Shown here one piece after another: positions 39,375-52,259 of a DNA stretch of 64,000 bases (positions are counted from its first letter, which is position 1; each line of letters opens with the position of its first letter). A model generated the notes under the pieces. It had not been told where the DNA came from, did not search any database, and saw nothing but the letters and a program-made list of their open reading frames with translations. The position numbers and the translations under genes were made by a program. The stretch covers positions 496,001 to 560,000 of the forward strand of contig QEYB01000825.1 in NCBI GenBank assembly GCA_017562135.1, in the 5' to 3' direction. The stretch comes from Dipylidium caninum (lineage: Eukaryota > Platyhelminthes > Cestoda > Cyclophyllidea > Dipylidiidae).

Positions 39375-41440
39375 TCGGCACTCTCTCCGACCCTCCTTCC
39401 CTTTCAGCTTCAATCACTGCGTCTGCTTCCGCATCGTCCGCAGTATCCAAACTCACGGTGCCTGTGACGCTGACTATGGCTATCTTGAACATTCACACTG
39501 CAAGAAGTCTTTTATGGGTGAAACTTCACTAAACATCTACTTTGCATTGAATTCAAAGGGGAAAAGTAAGTAAAGATAGGACATCCTCTTCAGAAACTTC
39601 GGCCATAATGGGAAATTGTCAGGCGGTAGCTTAAGGCAACTGCCAAACCCGCTTCTTTCTTCCACGTCTATCATCTAACTGACAAAACTTTTACTGTTAA
39701 ACCAACATTCTTAATTTTTTAGGAAAATGCGACTGCCTACAGCCTGACACCGGCCACTGTTCAGTAGGAATCGCCTCCTCTTCAAATGAACTAACTTCGC
39801 CGCTATTTTTTGACGGCATAACCAAATTCCTTCTCTCGGACATAAAAGACAGATCGGTTCGGTAACGGAACTTCATGTCCTCCTGACCGTTGCATTCCTC
39901 GCGGTGCTGTCTTTTTTCCCTACTGTCTTCCGCGTACAACAAACAAATTGAACATGTGCAGGGAGAGTTAAAATGCCAAAATTAGCCACCAGTGGACGAA
40001 TTATGACAGAATGCCTCAAGGCGATCAACCAACTCGATGGACTGCTGGAACTGTTTGCTCCTGATCAGAAGTGAATGTTGTGTGTCTCCTTAAAACATTT
40101 AACACAATGGAAATGGCGATGGGCATATTTGCTCTTTCTTCATTTCTACCAAATCTGCGTGCACTGTTGATTGTTTAGGCGGAACATGTTCTGGTGATGT
40201 TGTTTTATGGTGTGAACAAACAGGAATAACCAAGGCTGGGATGATAGGATCTGCCCACTGGCGAAGTGTCCTCTCGTCACGAAGCCCACAACTCATCTTC
40301 TCCGTTGTGCAGTCCGCACGGTGGGGTTTCATGTAATGAGATCAAAAAACTTAGTTATAACTTCACGGCACACTAATAAATCCGATCGTGATGTCGTCTG
40401 CTACACGTCGACTGTCAGAGCCTGCAGCGTGTTACTCACTAACTTGTAAGTAGTATCAACAAGTCAAGATCGTGTTCATGGCCTTTTTCCTTTGGACAAG
40501 CGCCTTTCGTCCAGTAACTTCCGAATCTGTTTGAAGTAGATCTTTGAAAATTACAAGTTAACTTCTTCAATCCACAAGGAAGTCGTGTATTATGCTCTCG
40601 TGGCTATAAATTCCGAGAGTGATGTAACCATTTCTTGATATAAATAGTTTACCGTAGCGGTTCTCGGTAAGTAATCACTGTTTTTGGCTCACATAAATTC
40701 GATCTACCTCGAGGAGATAGACTTCTTTTCTTCGCTGCCGTCGACCTGCAAGTTACTACTTGAGCAGCAGACTCTGAGGAGGGCAATGAAGGTTGTTGTA
40801 GGGCACGGTTTGGACTAAAAACCTACTTTATCCAATAATTATAGTTGCGTGTTTGTTAATTCGTTCACTCATCCACTTGGAACAGTATACTTAGTCGCCA
40901 TCTTGGTCGAAGTCTTCGGAAAGACTCTCTGACAGTTCTGCCAATCCCCAAAGCAGGCGTACTTTGCAAGCTTGTCAGAGGAAAACCACAATGATGAATA
41001 TTTCGCCTCATCTGCCAATCTGATTAAACAAAAAATATGGAATATTTCAAAAGTGTCTTCAAAAGCTGCCCATACAAGGTCAGAAGGAGGAGATGTAAAG
41101 TGGTTTGTGTAATGAGAAGTTGATGGGCAGGGAGAAAAGCGAGGACTCCGAGTACTTTCGGAAGTTCCTATCTACGGAAGGGGGGAGTCGCTTTCGCTCA
41201 GGTTGCATTTATGCTCGACTTTAGCCTCCTCGTGTCCCCTCAGCGAGGGGGAAGACTCGCCTGCCTACTCTGAATGGAGAACGCAATCTCCTTTTCCAAT
41301 TACTGAGTTGGGCATTATTAACTTTTTTTGTTCGTCAAGCAATCTCCATGTCCTTTTCAAGGGAACAGACCCGAATAATAAGGTGAGGTGACTAGACAAA
41401 GCCTGTCGGGACGTTTCTCCTCATAGTCTCGTGAAGAGTA
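39375..41440. other. Intergenic, nothing recognised
   Basis: No open frame above background and no known repeat seen. Confidence 0.5.
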
Positions 41441-41448
41441 CCGTTGTA

Positions 41449-42194
41449 TTAGGCTGGAAACTATAAAAAAATGTTAAGATTTTAGTGGAAAAAGACGAAA
41501 TTTTCTACTGATGTCTATGAAGGTCTATTTATACCTTCTTCTCGTAATGGCGCAAAAAGGCAACAGCCTGTCAGCCGTTAAAGTGTCAGGTGAATATTGG
41601 GGTCGTGGTAAAGTGTCGTATTTTAGAGAAGTGTTAATTTTTCAACAGTGATTGAAGACTTATGACCCGCTCATGTGAGCTCAATTCTTTTTTTTGTCAC
41701 TTATTCTACGCGGGAACCAGGTTAATTCGTAGTTTAGACCCAAGTTCACATCACAATAGTTTTGTGTGCATGTGTGTGGATCAGAGACTCTAATCGTCGC
41801 CCGTATTTCTTCCTCGTTATCAGCAAGGCTCCTCGACGATACTCAAATTGACAGGAAGAGACTTTTGGAACCAAAATCAAGTATTTTGTCCACTGGTGGA
41901 TCCATCTTCCACTGCCTCGTCAATGCTTCTCGAAGCTTGTTGAGCTGCCCGGTGATCTACTATGAACTCGTGTAAGAGAAGACGATGTCATTCGCCTTGT
42001 GTTTACATTTGGTTTCGCGGCCATATAAAACAAAAATGAGATATAAACAAGGAAAAGCCTTTAGACATGGGTGTAAAGGATACCTTTGAAATATACAAAT
42101 AATAGTAACCGGCGCAAATGCCAAACCATCTCTCTCAGTCAGCGCGGAACGGCGAGTAACCAAAAGCGCCATCATTTCATAATCTCCAACCTGG
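41449..42194 (-). mobile_element. Short mariner derivative, family 1, with TA target duplication
   Basis: It is flanked by TA on both sides (41447-41448 and 42195-42196). The left end TTAGGCTGGAAACTATAAAA and right end TTTCATAATCTCCAACCTGG are inverse. This 746-bp copy best defines the family ends. The minus strand encodes HEFIVDHRAAQQASRSI, then LSIVEEP, remains of the transposase N-terminus. The catalytic region is deleted. Confidence 0.88.
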
Positions 42195-42417
42195 TATACT
42201 CCGGTGAGTGCTCACCTCCTCTGTCATGGGCAAGGGAGTGGCACAAATTCAGACGTCCTCATTGTCATACATCAACTCATCATCTTCCACCCAAAAGTGC
42301 ACTGGAAAGGGGAATTGTGGCGCCCTGAGGAGAAGGTTGTGGGCAGTGCCCAGTGCCTTCCGTCCCGCCTCTCCCTCGCCGCCTTCGTGTGTCTCCCTGT
42401 GCCACTACCGCCATTCT
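41930..42417. repeat. Segmental duplication, copy 1
   Basis: Highly similar to 55632-56117 in the same orientation. It includes the right part of the family-1 mariner and ~220 bp of unique flank beyond its terminus, so the whole block was copied rather than inserted as a transposon. Confidence 0.88.
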
Positions 42418-42419
42418 AA

Positions 42420-45400
42420 GAGCCCATTTTCCACGCCCCGTAATGGCAGTCCACATCGACAGCGCAAGTCTACGTCCCATTTACCATTTTTCGCATACTC
42501 AAAGTGGTGTGTTGAATATGTCCAAAAGGGGAATAGCATCACTCCATTGTAGTATTTATACAGACGACCTCGCGTAAACAACAGAACTACATTCAAAGTC
42601 ACTATCAGATGTCGGGAGGAGATGAAAAGGGGAGAAATTTTAATATGTGCACACTTTTCCCCACTTCAAGGGCGATTTGTTGTCCACCTTTTTATTCAAA
42701 TACCATTGAATGCAAGATGACTTGAAGGTTACTTACCAAGCCGGTTTTTGTTTACGAGGAGGCAGCGTTAACGTAGTAGCAGTCCTCTGGCCAGACGATA
42801 TCCACCGAAATGGAATGGTCAGTTAGTAGTGCGGAATAGAATCCCAGACATCAGGCTAATTTTCTGCTCTGGAATGGGGAAAATATTTTTATGCTTCATC
42901 AAACATCCTGAGGGGAGAACTCTGCGTCCTCTCCCCTGGCTGTGTGTTCACGCCTCACTTAGGAGTGGTAGAACACACCTTCTGGAGACACATGATGTCA
43001 GGCTGATCATGTGTTCGGCTCCTTGAGGGAATCTACGATTTTTTATGTGTGTTTCAGTAAGAGCTCCCACTGACTTGCGACAGACTTGGATGAGGACATT
43101 TGAACCGCGAGCAAATCCACGTCTTCTTCCCTTCACACCTCATCGATTCTAACCAGAAGGTGCTTTGGACTCTGCCGCCAAAAACCCTCGGCCAACAGAG
43201 TTAACTGTGTTATTTTCGCGAATAACCTGTGCAAGCAGGGCTATACACCCCGAGGGAATTGCCCCTGTGGCATACGGAGTAAAAGGTAAGATTATCATTC
43301 GCCACTCACCTACTGTCACAGCAAAACGGCGATTTTTTTGCGCCCACTTCTTTTAACCCACAAAATAGGAGGCAGAGGCAGAGGCTGAGACTAATAATGA
43401 TGTTAAAACACCACGAGAAAGGTGTGATATCTTTTCTGTTCAAGATACCATTTGAGAGTTTCATGCTTATTCTACTCTAGAATGGTGAAATGGAAATAAG
43501 AATCGCCTGTTGGCGAGTAAACATGAGAGTCTATTCTCCTCCCCCTTCCCCCCCCCCTCCCCATAAAGATTATTTTCTTCTGTCACGAAAAGGCCAAGGT
43601 GGCTTGGTGGAAGTCAGGCGTTCTTGCGATGAAGGCCATTAAGCAATGCTGACGATGTGGAGGTGGGCAAGTCGAGGGGACGGGACAGAGATGCAGCCCA
43701 AATGCGAAGTGGTACTCAAGTGTATTCGCCTTCCTTGACAGTGTTTCCGGTTGCGACTGAAGGACAGTGAATATGTCCCTTTTTAGGGGAGGTTACGGCT
43801 CACAAAGGCTATGGGGAATAGTTTGTACTCCTCCGAGGTGTTCGCATCAAGTCATCGCCTTGACGGCCAGGAATTTCGCTGTCCGAACCGCTTGAAGTGG
43901 ACGGATGTGAGCGAAGAAGATGGAAAGAAAGGGATCAGTGCAGTGGAACCCTCACAAGTTCAAAAGCATGCGACATTTGAAAGCATTGGAGAAATAACAG
44001 ACGAAGCCGAGTTTTATGAGGTCCCTTTTGGAAATGTCAACGTTTTTCGCCATCCACGCGGGCGAACAAATGCAAGTGAATGATTTTATTCCACATTCCT
44101 CCTTTATTTTCGCATTATTGTCAAATTTGGCTCATTTCGGTGGCCTGGGTACTCGCGTAAGGAGGAGTGAGAGCGGAAGTAACCGTCAAATTGTAAAGAA
44201 GTGGCATCCGTTTTCTATGAATCTTTGTATTTACTTCCTCGTAGATTAAGTTAAAAGATAGCATCAAGATTAATTAGGCCGAGGACCGTGAGGATGCAGC
44301 TCCTCCCGGCCTGAAGGGCGAGCCAGTGTAGTCTCAACTGGAGGGAAATCTTTCCTTCCAACATCACCCTCCCGTCGGCCTAATTTCGGTACAAAACAGC
44401 ACATCAGAATGATTCGTAAATTGTTCTGAGATTGAGGCTTTCCTCCATTGTATTAACTTGAAAAAGTGGAAGTTGTAACTGTCCAAGGCTCTGAAAAGGG
44501 TGAATTTTCTGCAATTATCACGACTCTCCACTCTTGAAGATCTCGAAAGTCGAGCCGTCTGCCTGGCTGACGAAATGGCGAGGCTTGAGAAGCGGGACTG
44601 AGAAGACAAAAGCTCTAGAGACCAAGTCTCAATAGTTAGAGGACTTTTGCGGCTGAAGTAGCAAAGAAAAACGCACATTCTTCTCGGACTTGTTGAGTAT
44701 TCACCAAACTTTCTTCCCAAATTCCCTCGAGGCGAAAAACCATCCTCTCTTTAGCTTCTGGTCTATGGCCGGCCGGTTTGGTGGACTCCGCACTCATTGT
44801 CCTGACGCCTGCCTCTCAAGTCTGACTCCACTTCTTCACCTGTGGGCAAATTTGACACCAATTAATCCCACCATCTTTGAAGTCCACGTAAAGCCATCTC
44901 TTTGTCACAATGGACTATCAACTTCACCGATATTGCGTCTACAAGGAAGGCGAGTTGTAAGTTAGGCTTCGTCTAAAAATCTAAGTAGAAGACGCCTTAG
45001 TCGAGTTTCCACCGCTGGAAGTACGGTATTTCACATCGAACGAGACAGACTGCAAAAGTCTAGCCACCTTTAATAGGGCAATAAAAATATCTGACTCTTC
45101 ACATATGTTGAACAACTCGTATTCACCTAAAATGTCTCTTAGGATGTCTGCGTGACAATTGGAAAAAAAAGTTTTTACTTATGACCGACGACAGCTTCAA
45201 TGTTGCCTGGGCTGCCTACGTAGGAACCCTCAATTCTCCACTTTCTTCCACTGCTGTGACCTCCCACGGGAGGTTCTTAGTCTGGCCAAATGTTCAAAAG
45301 GCGTCTTCCCCACCAGTGGGCCTCGTCCCACGTCCTCGGGGACGTCGTCTGATAAGATGATCTTACACATCATGCATTTTGCCAACTTTTCTCCCCTATT

Positions 45401-47590
45401 AGATAAACTCTACAGCGAATCTTCTGTAAACTCGTTCAAGGGCATAAAGTGACCCCTTAGTTCCGTGTCATAAAACCTCGTCAGTAACATATGCTCGGAA
45501 CAATTAAATCACCAAGCCAGCCAGAATGATGTCATGTTTTATGCGAACTAGACAGTCTCATTTCCGACTAAACGATTGTGACTAGTGAAATGCACATGTC
45601 CCCGTAGACCTGAAATCGCTTCTACAATCGCCTCGATCTCCTTTGGAATTCATGGCGTTCGCCTAGGGGCGATGAGGAGGACAAACTATAATTTTTTGTC
45701 CATTATTTGCGTAATGGTAGACGACGATGCTAGGGCAATTTGTTCTACTCGGGCATTTGGATGCTCTACCGGCTAAACTGAGCCGACGGGCAGTGTAAAT
45801 TGCTGGAAGTTAGCCTTCGAAGGTGCCTGTCGAGTAGTAAAACCCTAAAGTTATAGCAAATTTAACTTGCCTCCTTATTTCTACTAGTTTTCTTCCACTT
45901 TTTCTCCTTCTAACACCCCATGTCAACGCTACTTTGCTAGGAGTACAGCTGAGAGTAAAGCTATTCAGTAAAATGTGACAGTTAACTTGTCGGCTTGGGG
46001 CTGGTCTTGCGCTTCCGTCGGCCTCAATTCCTCCATCAGAGACCTGAGTAGCCGCCATCTCGCAGAGGAGTTGCCAAACTACAGTGGATTACTTGCTAAG
46101 ACTCTGGTCGACCTAAATGGGGAGAGTGCGGATGATCTCTCAAGCATTGACAGCATCATACCCAAATTCTACGTCCTCATGGCCAGTGTCGTTAGTCCCG
46201 GAGCAAATCTTTTTCATACTCCTATCATCAACAATAGTGTCGGAGTTTAGAAAATTTGGTCTATTGTTAATGAAGTGAACAAATGTTTCACCAAAACCTT
46301 TTCCTCATTGTCGGGTTGTAAGCACTATGGAGATCAGAAGTTTTGCATTTCCTGGGTAAAACGCCTCAAATTACTGACAGGGCAATTTATTTCAACGACG
46401 GTTCCCGTTTCGTCGGGTGGTTGGGTGGGCTGCTTTGGTATCCATGCAACGGTAGGAAGACTTTCCCTAGGAAAAAAAGCTTAACCAATGAGTCTCTGAC
46501 TAGTACTTCCGCTTTGGAAGTGAAAAGGAGCGAACTGGCTTCAAGCCGTGACGTTTCGTTTGTTGTGAGGATCTGCCCGACTGGATAGCAATGGGCGTGG
46601 TCACTGACCCGTGCCACCAATCGGAAGTACATACCGTGGGGAAAGAAAAGTCATCGGAGCCCAACGCACACTTGGGTTAGTTGAGGAGGATTTCCTTGAA
46701 ATTTAACAATGTTATTTTGAGCCTTTTTTATACAGTACCTGCAACTTTCTCTGCCTGTAACGAAACCTCATAAGTTAGCTTTACTTAAGGCCAGTGTCGG
46801 GTCTGCTGCCGACGAAGTAAACCGAGGTGTCGTTCATGCCGACAGTTTTGACGTGTGACAGTTCTACTAACTGACTTAATCTCCTCAGTTATTCTTTAAT
46901 GCGCTTCCGCATGTCTCAAAATCTCAACCTCATCTGACAATAAAAATTCATCGAGTAATAGAGTATAAACGAGATGGAGGCATGTGCAGAAGGGGCAAAT
47001 TAATAGTTGTGCCTTAACACAATTTTCCCATTAGCAAGAAAACCTTTTCCCTCATGTCATTATGAGCTACGCTGCATTCCACGCAAAGTGGAAGGCCGAG
47101 CACGAATGGGAGAAATCAAAAGTGCTAAGGCTTAAAGGTACATCTTCGAAAAAGCGCTCAAAGGGATCTCTCATTAGCCAGTGCATCCACGAGTTAAACC
47201 GCAACGACGCATCGTGCACCGCTGGCAGTCCACCTCACTCGAGATGCTATGAAGGGAATACAGTGGGAAGATTTGTGGTAGAAACTCAAGGTGTGATTCA
47301 CCGCTTTTACCACTGGCGGTAGAACAAGTGTGGAGGGCCAAGAGGCGAGGGTCTCAACTCGAGAAAAGTCATAGTAGGTAAACCGAAAAATAATCACGCT
47401 TTTTGTGGTCGCTCTTATCCACATCCAGTTTATGTTAAAGCGCGGTTAAGTAAAATGTACGTGTCACTACTTTGGACAAGTTAGGTAATAAATCCTCTTT
47501 GTCGGCTTAGAGTTTATTGTTTTACTAATCAGGAAGGATGTCAAGGTCGAAAGTAGAAGGACATTTACGTCGTATGCTATTTTCGTTCGA
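42420..47590. other. Gene-poor stretch with a few unassigned frames
   Basis: Frames at 43811-44083 (plus, starting MGNSLYSS), 45159-45452 (plus), 45975-46250 (plus) and 47062-47322 (plus) stay open for 85-100 codons but show no known domain, splice context or neighbour logic. I do not call them genes. Confidence 0.45.
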
Positions 47591-47599
47591 TTGAGGATT

Positions 47600-47960
47600 G
47601 AAGGCAAACCAAGCAGTAACAACGGTAACGTCACCCATGGCAATGTTCTTAAACTACACAAGCGCCATAAATGGTGTGAAAGGTTTAAAAATGGAAATAG
47701 AGAACCCGCAGATGTTGAACGAAGGGGAAGGCGTCGAAAATTATATTATGACATCCTGAAGGCGACGGTGGATTCAGATCCTCAGCAACATATTAGAGAA
47801 TTAGCACTAAAGATCAGCTATCCGTAGCCGAAAGTTGAGGATCATCTCCATCACAAATGCGAGGAATTTATTCCTTAGTGAATTAACAGAGACGACACCC
47901 GATGAAGGACTTTCAGCGAAGAATTGTGGCGGATGCTAAACAGTAATCCTGTATGAAAAA
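47600..47960 (+). mobile_element. Mariner transposase fragment, separate lineage
   Basis: Encodes RHKWCERFKNGNREPADVER, then YDILKATVDSDPQQHIREL and, after a stop, KVEDHLHHKCEEFIP. This is the consecutive second helix-turn-helix region of a mariner transposase. It lacks the ends of families 1 and 2, and the wording of the motifs differs, so it is likely another lineage. Downstream sequence to ~48.6 kb may be its decayed remainder. Confidence 0.75.
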
Positions 47961-48649
47961 ATGGTGCACTTCTACCATTGAAACACATATCCTGACGATG
48001 AAGAAGGTGTATTTTTATATGTTCTAGTATTTTGAGGGAATTATGCACTGAAAATTAACTAAACCTGGTCAATCCGTTCCAACGACAATGTATTTTGGGC
48101 AATCTGAGCGAATAACACATAAGTTGTTACAGGACAACGTGATGTTATTCCATCACAAAATAGAATCTTTTGACTAGATAAAACGATGCCTCATGCTTCA
48201 AAAATGACATGGAACAAATATGAGATTTGATTTTTAACTATTACCCTAGGATGTCACCTTTCAGCGCGTTATAGAATACATGAAGGAGGAGGAATTGTTA
48301 ACGTTTAAGAAGCGAAAATACACCTCAAAAAGTTTCCCCATGCAAAATAAGAACAGATTTTTTTAAGAAATGGATCGGGCATATAGTTTCAACAATGGTA
48401 CGATGGTTAAAATACATGGTTTCTTTAACAAATAAATGTCTTATTTCAGCGAAAATAAAGCATAAGTTTTTTTCAGAACAAACCTCCTTAACCATGTGGA
48501 ACCAAGACTATAGTTTGGTCGCGACGTGGAAATTTGCCCTTTAACAAGTCGTATTTCGTCGCTTCTTTCTCACCAATAGCCGCGGAAAAGTCTCGAGCAG
48601 ATTAAGTCTACTTTTTGAGCAAAGGTATTTGTTTTAATTCTCAAAATAT

Positions 48650-51395
48650 TCATTCAGACGTCTAAGTCCCACCATTTGTGTTTATACCGTAATAATCTTG
48701 CGTTTCCACCGCTACGGCAGTCTTCCCCCGCACTCCGGTGATAATTCATTATTAAACTCTCCTGCTCCAAACCAGTTGGGCTTGAAGTTTTCCCTGCAAT
48801 TGTGTCGCATATTAGGCCGGCATAGTTCTGACTTCGTGGGCTGGGTATTTTGACTAGTCAGTGCTGAATGAGATTATGTCTTAGCGCAGACGGCAGAATT
48901 AGTAGGACCGCAGCAAGATGCATAACTTGCCGAGGTTCCGTTCTTCCTGGTAACATCCATTAAAGCAAAACCGGTTGGTATCAGCCAAAATTTCCCACGA
49001 CAATTACTTTTCTAAGGTTCCCCATTCAACCAACTAATAAAAAAGTCGAGCGTCACGTTGGAGACTGCCATTATTATTGTGGTCACAGCTTTCCACGGGA
49101 AGCTGATGGACACGAATGTGGAATGAAGATCGTTCTTAACTCTCTCGACCCCATTAAAGTCTGGCGCCAAGCGATTGGTTTAAACTACGACATTTGCTTT
49201 TTCTTCAAAAAGAAAGATGAAATTTCCATAATTATTCATCTTCTCCTCATCCGCATCGATTTCAACCTCAGAGAAGAGTTTTTCGGAAACCCTAAGACCC
49301 TGGATCCGCTCCTCGCTAATTAGGGGTAGCGACGATCTGTGTGCTTTCACATTCTTCTCCGTCCGCCCCGACCGACAGTTGCCACACACCACCAAGAGGA
49401 GTATTTCATGAGGAAAGATTTTTGTCCCGCCGCGTAGAGTCACACACAGGAAGGAATGTGAAATCTAAGCATGGAACTCTTCAATCCACCATCCTTTAGC
49501 GAAGCCCGACGGTTAATTAGAGTTGTGTGCACCTTATATACCCACTGACGAGGTGATTAACTTCATGAAGATGTCAGAGCCTCTTCATAAGTGATTTATC
49601 CAAAGTACACATGACCGGATTCTCGCAGTCCGCTTTAATCGCTTCGTGGTGATCCACACAACACCGAGAACAGTTGTTCACCCTTGGCATTTACTCCGTC
49701 AATGCGAATTAACGTTAAAGTAAAGTGGTAGAGGGGGAGAAACCTGTTCACCAGGTCTAAATAACCTCTCGTAGGCAGTTGATGTAATGTTCTAGGGCGA
49801 CAGTGGACATGTTGACCGAATTAGGGACAAAAGTATGGAATATGGAAGTAATTACTTGACGAGTAATAAAAACTGCGGAGGCGGGATGTGACAGTCGAGG
49901 GAATAAGATCTCCTGGCCTTCATTGCGGCTAAAATTATGCCAAAATTTTTGTAGGTGGACAGGAAGTCGTCGATCACTCAAACAGAAGTGGGAGGGGAGA
50001 ATTCGTCTGCAGACTCCGCTTCCCGCCAGTTTGTACATGTGGAATAGACATAGGCGAGTATGGCGTCCTCTCATTTCTGGATGTGGGGTAACAATGAAAT
50101 TTCTGGAAAAAAAAGTATTGTATACTCAGCAACTGACCAAGTTGTCTCTTAACTACTCCCTAATCTTGGTAAATTAAGGCGGAAGTCGAGGTGGACGGGG
50201 GAAAAATGAAGCCTGTAATGAGCCAAAACAGATTAAAATGGCATTCGGAGCCAAATACTCCGTCATTACTGTTAAATTTACCCACGAGGGTGATTAAGTT
50301 TCCATTAGTCCAGTTATTAGATTGCGAATTTGTGGATGTGTGTGAATAAACATTCGCATTAACATCCCTCGCATTACAGGGGCAAAAAGATTGGGTGGAT
50401 GATAGGCGAGTCTGACGACTTGCAAATGTCTCAGCGTTTTGTGAAGCAAGGAGGACTTTCCCTTGTCTCAGTGTCAAGGCAGTCATACGGGAATGACTTT
50501 TTTCTACCCCCTTGTAACACCGACAGAATCCTCTTTTGTAATTGGTGTCTGGCCTCAGTTTGGCGTGTGACAAAAGGGCAGACTTTTTGACCCAAAAGCA
50601 CATGGACCACATACGGCTTAACCGATTTCTGGCTGTTTGTTTGATTAGAGCGAATGCCAGAAGTCCACTTTACTGTCACCATTGACATCATCTTCCTTCC
50701 GGGCGGCACGCTAAGAATGATATCAGCAGTATGCAAAGGGTCTGTAAAAATCAGGCAGGGAAGTGCCAAGCTCTCAGACGTTATTATGCCACCAGGGTAG
50801 GACAGAAAGGTTTTTCTGAGCGGTTTCGGAAATGTAGATGGTGCAAGGGTACGGAAATTTCTCACAAACACCACGTATAGTCATGTAAATTGAAGGTGAA
50901 ACTCTCCTTACATAAGCCTCGTGTCAAAGCCACTACACTTCCACAACCGTCTAATGTTTACACTCGGAAACAGAAGTGTTTGACAGTTAAAGCATTACGT
51001 CCACACTGCGAGGAAAACGGTGGATTTTGGCCGACGAGGTCTATGAAGGTGACTTTCACGCGATGATTATTTAAGGATGTCTGATAAAAAGGATACCAGA
51101 TTAAGTTTGTGTACTAGGAGGAACGGGGGCGGTTGAACATACCGCAGGGAGTGGTCTAGTGGGAAAAAAACAATCGCATGAAAGACGAAAACTTTTGTTT
51201 TGCAGTGGGTGAAACAGCTTGAGGTTTAATCAAAGCCGCAAAAGTGTTTACGAGGCCTGATGACAATGGTGGTGTGAGATTTGTAGTTCCGGAAGATGGT
51301 GGAGCTTTTGAGGAGGAACTGGCCTCATTCTACCGTCTGTTACATAAGTCGTTTTAGGCGAATGCTTCAGGTTAGACCTAATTTTCAACAAAGCC
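48650..51395. other. Intergenic, nothing secure
   Basis: Minus-strand open frames at 49757-50074 and 50160-50874 have no recognised motif. Confidence 0.45.
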
Positions 51396-51400
51396 GAAAC

Positions 51401-52253
51401 AGTCGGTTAGAAACTGCGAAACGAGGTTTTCGTCAAGTCTGCCCGATACATTGTAACGTGAGCTCGAGGACTTTTCTTATAACTTTGTACAGCATCCTCC
51501 ATACTCATTTTGGAGAATATTATTCCGTTAGTATTCCTTTTCATTTTATTCGTCACCGAGACCAAATTGAAACAAAACGCGATTTACGCCTACTTTTTCG
51601 TGCTTCGCGGAGCGTTGATGGGGCACTCGGTGATGGCTCCACCAGCGAAAAAAATGCTCGAACTTGTCTCCAACAAAAAATTGCTTTGGCAATTAGAGTA
51701 TCATCAAGGAGCCTCGGGGCGGAAGACCACCGGTCCATGTTGTTCACAAGGCAGAATTAGAAATGATTGTGGACTGCGATACTCACACACAAACACGGCT
51801 TTTCCTGAGGGCGGAAATAAACTAAATAGAAAGCGGCTATTCATCTGCGTAGAGGAAAGAAGGAGGAGAAAAGTGGACTCTAGCGTCTGCTGTGGGAATG
51901 ACTGAAGCAACAGGAGATGATCAAACGAGTACATGAGAGAATCCGGTGCGCATCTTCCTCGCTTCCTTCGCAAAGCACGACTGCTGCCGTTTGTACACCA
52001 AATCGCCATTTTGCAGGGCAAAGAGGATTTTTTTAAAAAAAAGAAGTGAAAGAACAAAGCAAATGAGTGTAAAAGAATATACTGCAAGAACAAAGCTCTC
52101 GGCCAGAATTTCCTCAAAAAAATAAAATAATCTTCACCGGATGGTGAAATGCCTATTCTAAATGACGAAGGAAGTTATTTTGGCCATGAAATATAAAAAT
52201 TAGGCTTTTAGTTTACTACTCATATTTAAGGCCTGTTTCATTGTTTCCAACCT
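51401..52253 (+). mobile_element. Short mariner derivative, family 1
   Basis: The left end GGTTAGAAACTGCGAAACGA and right end GCCTGTTTCATTGTTTCCAA are imperfect inverses. The plus strand has GCAATTAGAGTATCATCAAG, the nucleotide version of the NLSI(I/V)KEP motif shared by family 1. It is about 853 bp and non-coding. Confidence 0.65.
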
Positions 52254-52259
52254 GTTACT

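Noticed and set aside
43811..44083. 90-codon frame starting MGNSLYSS, resembling an N-myristoylation site
   Set aside because: A single short motif is weak evidence, and the rest matches nothing.
45975..46250. 91-codon plus-strand frame with plausible amino-acid composition
   Set aside because: No homology, splice sites or neighbouring exons; at this length chance is likely.
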